Below are positions 23,865 through 33,899 of a DNA stretch of 64,000 nt, piece by piece (within the stretch, counting starts at the first letter, position 1; every line of letters begins with the position of its first letter). The DNA is from Impatiens glandulifera (lineage: Eukaryota; Streptophyta; Magnoliopsida; Ericales; Balsaminaceae). The stretch is taken from NCBI RefSeq assembly GCF_907164915.1, contig NC_061863.1, positions 23,265,710 to 23,329,709 on the forward strand, given 5' to 3'. Both the position numbers and the translations under genes were made by a program. The notes under the pieces were generated by a model, which worked only from the letters and a program-made list of their open reading frames with translations, had not been told where the DNA came from and did not search any database.

Positions 23865-24255
23865 GATGTCAATAATACATTTTTAAATGGATACATTAAT
23901 GAAGATATTTACATTTTTAAAGGTATTTAGAGCATTCCATCAAGTAAGGTTTACATACTTTGTTAAGAGTCTTTATAGACTTAAACATGCTTCCTGAGAA
24001 TGGAACAAAGAATTCACTTATTTAAGTAGTATGTTTTCAAACAATCTTCTAATGATAACTGTCTTCTTTTTTCTTTTTCTTTTTTTAAAATGATGAATCA
24101 AATATAATTCTTCTTCTTTTGTATGTTGATGACATATTGTTACGTGGAAATGATGTAGAAGAAATTAACAAGGTCAAAGATTTCATTAACAATTGTTTTT
24201 CTATTAAAGATGTTGATGAAAATAAATATTTCATGGGTTTAAAAAAAAAACAAGT
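23865..24255 (+). pseudogene. Copia reverse transcriptase fragment
   Basis: NTFLNGYINEDIYIFKG (near 23870-23930) matches the N-A-F-L-N-G-x-L-x-E-x-x-x-M block. LYRLKHAS follows near 23975, with stops where Gln or Trp is expected. The catalytic block LLLLYVDDILLRGND is at about 24110-24155, followed by the KDFINNCFSIKDV and KYFMGL blocks. It ends abruptly at 24255; the RNase H part is absent. Confidence 0.7.
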
Positions 24256-24705
24256 ACTCGGATGAAAATCATTTCATTAAAATCCTAAAAGTGGGTAAGT
24301 CAAGGATGAAAGTTAGGCAAACCCTAGATAAGATTAAAAGAGGAAAATCAAACGAAGTTAAAAAAACATGATTAGTAACAATCAAACATACAAACAGAGA
24401 TTACAAACAAAGATTATAAACAATTTCAAATCATAATTATCCCAATCAGGATTTTTATTTCCGTACCAACATGTTGTAACAGGTTGTCTTCCTCTTCCCC
24501 TTCCTCTTACAATGAAAGAAGGATGAATTGAAGAGGTTGATGAATATTGTCCGTTCTCATTTTGATTTATTTATTTATATGAACTCATTCTGATTTGATA
24601 GAAATAATATTTTTCAGGATTTCTAAGCTCTTCACCTTATTGTTCTCAACTTGAATTTCTAAATCATTGTCTTTGTTTCCTAAATCTTCATCTTTGGAAT
24701 CCTCA

Positions 24706-25029
24706 TCAACATTGGATTCCTCTAAATGAACCTTGGAATTCTCTTTTCCTCTTAATTAATCTGAGTATCTTCCTCTCTATTTTCATTAGGGCCACTTCAG
24801 CTTGATTTGATTGCGATTCCTCAAATCTCTCTTCAACATGATTAGGTTGAGCTTTGGAATCCTCATCAACATTTTCGGTGATCTTCTCGTCGAGCTCATT
24901 AAGTTTCACTCGATGACCTGTCATATGGTTATTTTCTCCATTGACAAGGTACCACACATTAGTTTGATTATACTCATCGCCACTTACAATGAGTTTCTCC
25001 ATGACTTTCTCTTCATTGAGCAACACCAC
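24706..25029 (-). pseudogene. Copia pre-integrase fragment
   Basis: VWYLVNGENNHMTGHR corresponds to the W-Y-L-D-S-G-A-S-N-H-M-T-G-D segment. Catalytic Asp is replaced (D to V or N), and A-S is lost. The frame then runs into low-complexity acidic sequence rather than the expected domain, suggesting recombination or frameshift. Confidence 0.6.
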
Positions 25030-25120
25030 CTATAGTTCCTCCTTGGATGGTTCTTGCACAAACTCTTCAAGGTTTGTCACAATGTCTTCATGAAAAATAT
25101 TTTTCCCTCCATAAGAAAAC

Positions 25121-25350
25121 ATTAATGTTGGCTCCTCGTCATAGAGTTAGTAAGGTTTTCCTCATCATCTTCAGGCAAAGAAATCGTCACTACCTTAGCA
25201 AACATTAATACTGTCTCATCGTCATAGAAGCTAGTGAGGTTTGTGTTTTCCTCAACGTCTTCAGGCAAAGTATTTGTCACTACCTCATAAAATATTCATG
25301 TTGGATCCTCGTCATAGAAGCTAATGAGGATTGTCACATCGTCAGACCTA
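25121..25350 (-). repeat. 83-90 bp block, three direct copies
   Basis: The blocks start at about 25121, 25204 and 25294 and share ATTAATGTTGG-like starts, CTCGTCATAGA, and TTCAGGCAAAG. They lie in the decayed Copia region. Confidence 0.7.
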
Positions 25351-25692
25351 TTGTTAGGGCACTAAGACGCGTAGTTCCCGTACTTTTGACAAGCGTAACT
25401 TTTCACTATGCTCTTATCTTTGCGGGGCTTGATGTCTTCTTGTCGAGATGAGCTTTCTGTACCACCTCGCCCTTGACCTTACCCTTTACTAGGACCTCGG
25501 TTATCTCCACCGTTGCCAATATGACTGATGATCTAGAACAAAAATTGGCTTCTCCAATTTTCTTCATTTGTGACATTCATTCATCATTCGTGAGTAAGGT
25601 ATTCTTCCTCTTGGTCTTTGTAGCCATGAAGTCTCTCCTCGTGGACTTTGAGATGACCAACGATCTCCTCGACGGTCATATTCTTGAGGTCA

Positions 25693-25920
25693 TCATATTG
25701 CGCGATCGCTGTAACGATCTGCATATATGACTCGAAGGAACTTCTTTACAATGGATATCTCCTCCATCTTCTCTTCCAATAAATGGATACCAATCACAAT
25801 GGATGTTAATTTAATGAAGAAATCATTCACCGATTCCCTATTCTTCATGCGAATCGCCTTAAATTGTGTCTTCAAGGTTTGAAATTTTGCCTCCTTGACT
25901 CTCTCCACTCCAACATGCAT
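25693..25920 (-). pseudogene. Copia gag (UBN2 type) fragment
   Basis: VKEAKFQTLKTQFKAIRMK and the following SVNDFFIKL are the characteristic helices of UBN2-type gag, followed by the V-K-K-F-L-R block. The zinc knuckle further along (near 25400-25350) reads S-x2-C-x4-N-x3-stop-C, so first Cys, His and one linker residue are lost. Confidence 0.7.
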
Positions 25921-26210
25921 TGTATTTAGCGTCTCTCACGCTAGTTTGGCAGAATCATTCTCGGCCACCATGAGGAGGATGTCCTCATGGAGCACTTGAT
26001 AGATGGCAGTGAGAGTCATTTTATCCTTCTGATCATTGAGTATCACAGATTTCCACACTCCTTGTGCTTGTAAGTTTACCCGCATTTTCAATGCTCACAT
26101 CGAGTAGTTACTCTTCGTGAGTAACGACAAAGTATCAAGTTCCATTCTCTTCCAATCTTTATTGACGACGCATCTCTAGTTGATCTTGTCGACGACATGT
26201 TTTTTATATA

Positions 26211-26223
26211 GTCTTTGGTACCA
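26211..26223 (-). promoter_or_regulatory. Decayed Met-tRNA primer-binding site
   Basis: On the minus strand TGGTACCAAAGAC differs from TGGTATCAGAGCC at three positions. It lies 13 bp upstream of the gag ATG and follows CCAACA, a likely LTR end. Confidence 0.5.
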
Positions 26224-26225
26224 AA

Positions 26226-27047
26226 TGTTGGTTCTGATTATTGGATCTTCTAAGAACAATTTTGAAGAAAAACAATGTTGGAAAACTGGAAAGGACAATA
26301 ATATTTGTTAGAGAAGAAAAGTCTTAAGAGTCTTAAGTGTTGTATATCAACTTTTATAAACAACTCTTAAAAAAGAGTAATTAGCCTAGAAACCCTAAAT
26401 TATTTATACATATATGTCCAAGTCATTAATAATTAAATTAGCCCTAATTGCATAAAATACATAAAGACCAGCAATTTTAATTTGCTGACAATCAATGCTT
26501 AGGCTCAAATAACTAATTTTCGTCTGCATGGCGAATTAATTTGGTAAAAAATATCTATGTGGCATTCAATTAAAAAGGAAGTATAAATTGGAATTCAGTT
26601 TAATTACATTTATACCATCATGCATGTGAAAAATAATCAATGTAAAATAAATGTAGGGTTGGGAATCAAACACTAACCCTTGCTTTATGTTATTTGGATT
26701 TGACATTCAACTCATTAATACTCCTTAGATTGGTAATGTGTATACATAGTTTCTCAATTTTTCCACAAGACGCGCCTAAGTCTTGAGCTTTGGAGTCCCA
26801 AAGTTGAAGTCGTGTCATGAACCTTGATTTAGCCTCTCATTGCCTTTGGGTGCATCTGAGCCACCATCAAATCTTATGGAGCGTCGATCTACACCTGAAT
26901 CGAACCTCCTACACCTAGGTCGCCTCAAGCCGTGGTTCGAACCCTCCTGTAGGCCTTGTTTGACTTGAGGTTTTGGCAATTTTGATTTCTTTTCCATTTT
27001 AAACATCCTAAAATATTTTCTAAAAATCTTGAAAAAAAAATAGAAAA
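26226..27047. other. Non-coding, probable LTR remnant of the reverse Copia
   Basis: TGTTGGTTCTGATTATTGG at 26226 would be the inverted end of the LTR feeding the minus-strand element. No second LTR or clean far boundary is visible. The ORF at 27078-26815 is not supported. Confidence 0.35.
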
Positions 27048-27809
27048 TTATTAGGATCGGTGTTGACAATAGAGACATGGGTCTGATTATTGTGAATAAC
27101 TTACGATATTTGATTCGATAATAATCTTGTGAGGGATTAGTATCTATTTATATTCTTTACAAATCTTTACAAACTCTTGAAACAGATTCAAGTGCGGAAC
27201 TATTTGTTGAATTTGAAGCTTTAGACAACTGAATGCAAATGACAGAAAGTAAAGAACACAAGGAGTTTTATGGATGTTCGGAGATAAAATTTCTACGCCA
27301 CCCCTTCTTCCACAACCAGAAGAATATCCAATAAAAGAATTTGATTTTTATAGTTCCTAAACAAACCCAGACAGAAACTCAGGACTTAATTTACCGCCTG
27401 TACTGAATATCTAGCACACACACTATTGAATAGAATAGTCTCTGTTCAACTTACAACACTGAAATTTCACATAGAAAGAACAGTGGATGAATTACAAAAT
27501 AATCTTCAGCTTAGTAAGCCTGTTCATGTATTAAGTAGAGAGAGAGAGCTTCTTCTTCTTCTTTGTCTTGTTATTCAAGCAATTTGTCTATTGTTCTTAG
27601 GCAGCTATTTATTCTTGAAAAGCACCAACGATCGAATCCTCCTTTTGGACATGTGTCCTCTTTCCGTTGGATGTACTATCTATGAGGTACTAGGTAGTGC
27701 AACAGGAAAATATTCTTGAGATCGTGGTAGTATAATGCATTACAACACAGGCAATTTGAATAACAACGTACATAGCAGTCATTCATTTGTTGAGCTCTAC
27801 TGCCAGTTG

Positions 27810-27812
27810 TCT
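27810..27812. repeat. Target-site duplication TCT, left
   Basis: TCT directly before the left CACTA end; repeated at 31434-31436. Three bases is the size expected for CACTA elements. Confidence 0.75.
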
Positions 27813-28319
27813 CACTAGTAAAAAAAGGTTCAATAGAGACGACAAATGCCGACGGAAACAAAAGTCATCAATATATAGCATAGAAATTCCAACTAGAGAA
27901 ATAGTTGTAGGTATTTGAGGGTTTAATAACGACCATTTAAAAATCCCTCGGTATTTAAGATTTAATAACGACCACTTAAAGGTCCTCGGTATTGTAACCA
28001 GTATATCTCCTTACTTTTAAATAAAATGTGGTATATTTAAATTATTATATATTATCCAATTAAAATATCATAATATTTTTTAAATTGTTTATTCTTAAAT
28101 AAAATAACAAAGTATTATTAAAGCTAGTTTGATTTTGTTTTTAATGAACAATAACTATCTCAATTATTACAATTAATTTTAGAAAAAAATGATTTGTCCA
28201 TTAGTAATAAATAACCATCTTAATTATTTATGTTAATTTTACAAAAAATTGATTTGGCAAAGTAATAATTAAAATGAAAAGATTAAGATTAGTTTTAATG
28301 AGAGAAAAAAATCTTATAT

Positions 28320-28790
28320 TAAAATATTTTTTCAACTCCCTCCATTTCTTCCTTCCTCCCTATTTCCCTCTCCTTGCCTTAACCCTTTCCTTTCTCCCTG
28401 CTAACCCTTGTCCGGCTCTCCGCTCCAGCTCCCTGTTCCCGCAATGGCTCTCTAAACCTGCGTTACAACCTAGTTATAAGAAGGATAGAAGGTATTTCTC
28501 TCAATTTATTGCTAAAATGGAATGTTAGTAAAACTGATCTATAAGGTTTACTATTTCTCAAACTATAAAACATAGATTAATAATCAAACATCTGAGCCTT
28601 AAAATCTTTCATGACTTATGTAAAACTCCCCTTTCAAGGTTCTAATCTGAGCCTTGAAATCTTTCATGATTATTCACTATATTTCCGTCTGTGTCGTAAA
28701 CATGATCAACAATAACCTTTGGTGTTGTTAGAGCAGGAGGGAAATGGCGATTCTCGAGCTGAAAGGTAATGTCTCGATTCGTTTTGTTTT
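28320..28790 (+). other. Gene-like segment inside the CACTA element
   Basis: A pyrimidine-rich stretch (28330-28400) resembles a plant 5' leader and overlaps an 84-codon ORF with no family match. Further on, an ATG at 28744 opens a seven-codon stretch that ends at a good donor (GAAAG then GTAATG at 28766-28771). CACTA elements often carry captured host gene pieces; this could be one, but the parent gene is not identifiable. Confidence 0.3.
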
Positions 28791-31009
28791 TATGTTTTCT
28801 TCGCAATAATTATACATGTCCTATTTCTTAATTAGTGGACTATTCATCTTTACATATTTCTGATCCTTCAGTTATTAACACACTTATAGACACGTTTATG
28901 GATTTCAACTGGATTTTCCTTTAGTTGTTCTTAATTATAAATCACTTCATATTGAGCTTCTTATGCAAACTATACACACATTTTTGTAGTTCTTAATATT
29001 GGTATATATCTAGAATCAGAATAAAAGAAACTGAGGAGAACACCACATATATTGTCATAATTCAAGTTTGGAACTAGATTGGTCAAAATCTGAAGAGCCA
29101 AAAGAGAAAGGTTAAGGCTTAATAATCATGTAGTTTCTATTAAGTTTGACTTGTTTGTGCCTATTGATGATGAGGAGACTGACTTGTTTGTCATGGAAGG
29201 TCTTTTTTGGGGTATTCTGGTATTTTCATAATTCTGAATTTTTGGTATGCTTAGTGATAAATTTTCATTTACAATAGATGTAATAGATGTGAATGGACAT
29301 TCTGAACACTTGATAGATTTTGTCCTAGCTGAATTGCACTTTAGTAAAGTGTGAGTGAAATATTATGACGAGAGAAGTTAAGATAAAGAAGAGTAACTCC
29401 AAGTAAGAATGAATCAATTTCATAGAGATTATTGTGTGAAGAGAGACAGTTTTAGAATGACTAACTCCATCATATTATGAATAATTTCCATTTACTATCT
29501 CAATGTTTTAGAATGTGTGCAAGTCAGATATATGTCACGACCCATTTGTGAATTTCTTCCTGTGTCATATAGCTATTTCAACTTTTATGCATGACATCTT
29601 ACCTCTAATGTTGTTAATAAGATAAAATCACTAGTCCTTTATGAAAGTGTGTCTTGTTTTACAAATTTTGTTTTTCAAAATCTCTCAACCTTCCTTTGCA
29701 AGACTGATTTAATTAATTAGTATAATCTCAATTATACCAAGATTGTTGGTTTGTAATTGGTTATAATTATTTCTATTTCTTAATATCTTAATAGTATTTC
29801 AGGTATTCATCATCATTCTTGTAGCTCAATTTTTTTACACTATTCTCTCACTTCATCAATGCCATAAAGTTATCGTTTTATGATAGAGGTCAGATTATTA
29901 TATCATTGCATTTTTTATTTCTTATATTACTATGAAATACTATTTTGGTTATTTTAACTTGTTAACTATTTCATAGATGAGTTAATTTTGATGATATTCA
30001 AGAAGACAATGAATAATTTTCATTGTTCAATGGATTAATAGGTATTTGTTTTTATTATTTTAACATATTATATAAATTTTATTTATGTTTTAAATATTAT
30101 GTTTGTTTATTACAATTATTTTTTTTTATTATTGATAAGTGCATTAAATTCATAAAGATGGAGATTTTAGAAAATATCTTGAAGACTTTTATTTTTGTAA
30201 GTTATAGGTTGTATTTTTTTTATAACATTTGATTTAAGAGAACAATTATATAGGAATCTCAATTGATTAAAAATGAAAGGAACATGGTTTCTTTATTAGG
30301 AGTCAACAAACCGGGTATTGCTCTTTTTGCTTAGTTTTCTGGCATATTTTTTCTCTCCATTGACATATTACGTATATTTATTATCGTTGATATTTATGAT
30401 TCATAATCGATTAAGTAGAATGATCATGAATGTTATATTGATATTAAGATTTGAGATAGTTTATGTATCATTATTTGTAAAATGAATATTATATAATTGA
30501 TCTTTATGGTTCAAAATTGAATAAATAGAATGATCATGAATGATATACTTATATTAAGATCTGTTATGATTTGTGTATCAATATATTTAAAAGGAATATT
30601 ATATAGTTGATAGTTGTAGTTCTGAATTGATCAAATAATATTATCTAATAGTTGTGTAGTATTTTTGCATAATTCTCTTTTGTTTTTGGTTCAGGTGGAC
30701 AAAGTACATCCAGTTTGTGTGCTTTAAGAATAATTCATTTGAAGTGTGAAGTGGAGTGGAAGAATTTTCTCTTGAAACTCTCACTTTCCTGGCTTGAAAT
30801 TTGTCATTTTGTTAAGACTATAAAGTGATTTCGATTTTCTTTTTGTAGTAAGGAAATAGTTGTGACATAATTACTGTTCAATGATAAGTTAGGTAATTGT
30901 TTATTAAAACCTTGAAACTAAATATTTTATAATATTCTATGTTTGTTTATGTTTTAAGAATATTATTTAGTTTGTTTTAATATTTATAAATGACACTACA
31001 AACAGGTTA

Positions 31010-31330
31010 CTCAATGGTGAGGGTAAAAGTGGTTGTCATAGAGTTCTCTATGCCGATGGTAAGAGTGATCGTCATATAATACTCTTTGTCGACGTTAAAG
31101 TGATCGTCATATTGTTCTTTAAGGCGACAATATGAATGGTCGTTATAGAATACTCTATGGCGATGGTAAGAGTGGTCGTCATAAAGTCCTCTATGACGAC
31201 GGTAAGAGTGGTCGTTATAGAGTATTTTATGGAAACGGTAAAAACCGGTGGCTTTGAGGATTTTATGGCGACGGTATAAATATGGTTGGTATATGTGATT
31301 TTTGGCAATAACAACAAGGGCATTGCCAAA
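31010..31330. repeat. About 36-bp subterminal repeats of the CACTA element
   Basis: Repeated units of the type GGTAAGAGTGGTCGTCATA followed by AAGTCCTCTATGACGAC, about eight copies with drift. The 36-bp period gives 12-residue repeats in two frames, which explains the spurious minus-strand ORFs here. Subterminal arrays are transposase-binding regions in this superfamily. Confidence 0.75.
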
Positions 31331-31433
31331 GATTGGCAACTGCTTTTTTACCGTCGCAAATTATTTATAGCGACTGTTTATATCTCAATGTCGACGACCC
31401 CTACCGTTGTTATTTGACTTTTTTTTACTAGTG

Positions 31434-31436
31434 TCT
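31434..31436. repeat. Target-site duplication TCT, right
   Basis: TCT directly after the right CACTA end, matching 27810-27812. Confidence 0.75.
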
Positions 31437-31747
31437 GTAGAGCTCTAATTCAAGTTGTCTAGACGCCCAACCTTCCATCTACTCATCTTAGATGCATCAT
31501 CTTAAACGTCGATCTGTGCTTAAATGTCTATCTGCTTAGACTCCTCATCTTGGACGTCCATTTTAGACTCCTCACATCTTGGACGTCCATCTACTTAGAT
31601 GTTCATTTGAAGGAGTTATAGACGACCTTGTCTAACTACACTTCTCTTTAAACCACGTTTATAGAGAGTGAGACGTCCTCGTCTAACTACGATTCCCTTT
31701 AGACACGGCCTAAATGGAGTTAGACGACCTCATCTAAATATAATTAT

Positions 31748-31816
31748 TAATTTTGCACCTGGTGAGCTTCGAACCTAAGTCTCCCATGTGAGAGGCGGAA
31801 ATAATTACCACTATAC
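31748..31816 (-). repeat. tRNA-like segment (decayed tRNA or SINE head)
   Basis: On the minus strand the sequence has an A-box-like TGGTATAGTGGTAA and a B-box-like GGTTCGAAGC about 30 bases later, with a CTC...GAG anticodon-arm-like pair between. The acceptor stem does not close properly, so a functional tRNA is unlikely. It lies within the U3 part of the reverse LTR. Confidence 0.5.
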
Positions 31817-31975
31817 CACATAGGATGTTAATATATAAGTATATATTTATATATTTGATATTACTAATAATTATTAAACTTAGTTTTTTCCATTTATTAT
31901 GAAAAACTATTTCATCAATCATCGAAATCAAGTATGTGAAATTATTTTAAATTAATTAAAAATTTTAACCCAACA

Positions 31976-31993
31976 ATTTCTCCCTTTTTGATT
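31976..31993 (-). promoter_or_regulatory. Polypurine tract of the reverse Copia element
   Basis: On the minus strand AATCAAAAAGGGAGAAAT stands directly before the LTR start TGTTGGG. It would prime plus-strand synthesis, so the internal region of that element should lie to the right (above 31993), though I recognise none of it. Confidence 0.6.
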
Positions 31994-33899
31994 ATTTAAT
32001 CTATATTATCAAAATCAAGTGAGTTCATGATTTAAACATACTCTAACAAAAATGGTTAAGAATATTTTTTAACTAAAAATAAAAATTCCATAATTTCGAG
32101 TTTTCTCAATTTTTATCATATTCATGATATCATAACATGAGTTTTATAACTCTAGGAATCACGAGAAAAATTCTTACATGCTTCTAATATTTTCTCGACA
32201 ATTTTATGCTTTCAAAATATAATTCTAACAATTTGGTATTTTATGCTTCATTCCACGCTCTCTCATTATTCTGTCATTTTCACTTTCAGTCTCGTCTAAT
32301 ATTACTATGAACATCCTATACTTGTTTTTAAGAATGGAATAAGCATAGTCAGTTTTAGACGTAGACTATAAAACATTAGATGAAAACTCATAAATTTTTA
32401 AACTCAAGCACAATTGTAAATATCTTCTCGTTTCGAGAAGTTCAATCGTTTCATAGTAGAGATCGTTCGTTTAGGACGGTCGTGTGGGAAACAGTGTCGA
32501 TGCATTTTCCCACACGTCGCCAAGAACCGAACTCTCCAAAGAAATCTCTGAAAAAAAAACATTCTCTCTCCCAACTTCTAAAGAGTAAACTAGGTGATGA
32601 CTTTTCAAATTCGAAAACCGATCTAGTTCGATTATTTTAGAATAATCAACTTACTAGATAGTCTTGGAAAGAAAACTTTAACATAAATCAAATTATGCTC
32701 ACACGATTTGATGATGTATCAAATCGATTGGCACTATAAAGGTCAAACCCCCATTTTTCACACTTACAATTATGAAATTATTCATCCAAATAAGTTTTTA
32801 ATTTATGATAAGGGAAGCTATAATATGGAACAAAGTGTTCGAAAAAGTAGAGATGGTGGTCGAAATTGACAAAGGACGTATATGAGTCACGGTTTAGATT
32901 GAAACTCTACCATGTCTTTCAAATGGATAAAAATCCTCTGAATTTAGGAACCACTCTATGAGTCTCAACTACGACCGTTGGGAGTACATTTTCAGAAACA
33001 TTAAGATGTTTCAATCTCACATAGATTGTCTCTTCCCCGACAGAGTCTAGGTCCAAATTGCTCACATCATGCGTAGCTATTCTAATTTCTTCATTCGTAT
33101 CTTCCATAGGTGCGTCGTATACACCATGGGAGACATGGTATATATTAATTTTTGAAAAAAAAGATTTTATTATTTCTTTATAGAATCATAAGATTTATCA
33201 ATTTTTATTGTAATTTTATAGGAAGCCACTTATTCGTGTGCAATCTTTGAAATTTCTTGAATTTCTGTTTTTAAGAATTACCCTCTAAAATTCAAAGGTT
33301 TTCAAAATCAACTTTCAAGAACTCTATTTCTTTTAGGGGTGATTCGCGTATCAATTATTATTTATACTAAGAATTCCTAGAAGTTGAAGTCTGCAAAGTC
33401 TTGAGAATTCAATTGTCAAAGATTTCATTTCCTTCGAAAAGTCATATTCTTAGATGCAAATAACGAGAGTTTTAAAATTGTTCTTCAAAAGAATCTCCCT
33501 ATTTGTGGAATGTTTTTCTTTGAATGATGACCCTTGATCATGCTAGGAACATTCTTGGTTTAGAAAAACTCATAGTCTCATTAGGATAGTTCTTGATGTT
33601 CATGTTTTCAAGCTTATATTCATTTAGCTAAGGTTAATCATACATTCTTCATCATGAGTTTTTAGAAACTTTTGTGAGTTTTTGAATTTTTAAACACACA
33701 TTCATTGTTACCGGTCAAGGTTAACAAATGCATCATAGTTGTAGCCCCGGGGTCAATCATGCATTCATGCATTAAAGATGAAAACACATGCATATCGTTG
33801 GGTTGTTAATTTCTCTTTAGTATGAAGTTTGGAGGAGCCCTCAAATAAGGAAACGATGATTATCTTCAGTAGTTGTTAGTATCAATAATTCCTAGATGT
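31994..33899. other. No gene recognised
   Basis: Expected to contain the 3' internal part of the reverse Copia element, but no domain is recognisable. ORFs at 32380-32640 and 33107-32919 (minus) match no family I know. Confidence 0.4.

Larger units (their letters stand above)
21180..24260 (+). mobile_element. Degenerate Copia retrotransposon body
   Basis: Pieces of a Copia polyprotein appear in the correct order on the plus strand: gag (about 21180-21700), the WIxDTGAS-like protease/pre-integrase border (22110-22190), the end of integrase (22205-22620) and RT (23865-24250). The pieces are in different frames with many stops. The stretch from the protease edge to the integrase tail is missing, and a solo-LTR-like insertion lies between integrase and RT. 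No LTRs of its own were found. Confidence 0.7.
24700..26223 (-). mobile_element. Degenerate Copia retrotransposon 5' part, reverse
   Basis: On the minus strand: a primer-binding-site relative (26223-26211), an ATG at 26198, gag (about 26198-25470), a decayed zinc knuckle near 25400-25350 and a pre-integrase segment at 25029-24880. Three direct copies of an 83-90 bp block (25121-25350) lie between gag and pre-integrase. The pol core is missing. Its LTR should lie above 26226, but the far end was not found. Confidence 0.65.
27813..31433. mobile_element. Non-autonomous CACTA (En/Spm-type) DNA transposon
   Basis: A 3,621-bp element whose ends are CACTAGTAAAAAAA and its exact inverse TTTTTTTACTAGTG, flanked by TCT on both sides. 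Subterminal regions are rich in CGACGG/CGGTAA-type motifs in both orientations: GACGACAAATGCCGACGG and AATAACGACCA on the left, an array of about 36-bp units at 31010-31330 and further motifs up to 31410 on the right. No transposase ORF remains, so it would depend on an autonomous relative. It lies inside a reverse Copia LTR and is younger than it. Confidence 0.85.
27048..31975 (-). repeat. SIRE-like Copia LTR, reverse, split by a CACTA element
   Basis: On the minus strand the LTR starts TGTTGGGTTAAA at 31975, close to TGTTGGGTCAAA of the LTR at 36134. It continues through a GACG/GTCTAA-rich segment (31740-31437), is interrupted by the CACTA (31433-27813), and resumes with blocks equivalent to the R/U5 part at 37300-37870, such as GGAACTATTTG near 27195 and the GAAACAGATTCAAG block. 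The U5 end is near 27048, judged by TAGGATCGG and GAGACATGGGTCT against the reference LTR. Without the CACTA it is about 1.3 kb. A purine tract directly before it marks it as a 3' LTR. Confidence 0.65.

Noticed and set aside
31007..31339. His/Arg/Tyr-repeat ORFs on the minus strand
   Set aside because: Produced by the 36-bp CACTA subterminal repeats.
31748..31816. Functional tRNA gene
   Set aside because: A and B boxes are visible but the acceptor stem and the arm pairing do not close; listed as a tRNA-like repeat instead.
32919..33107. Minus-strand ORF of 62 codons with an even composition
   Set aside because: No family resemblance and stops follow at once; too weak to call a gene.
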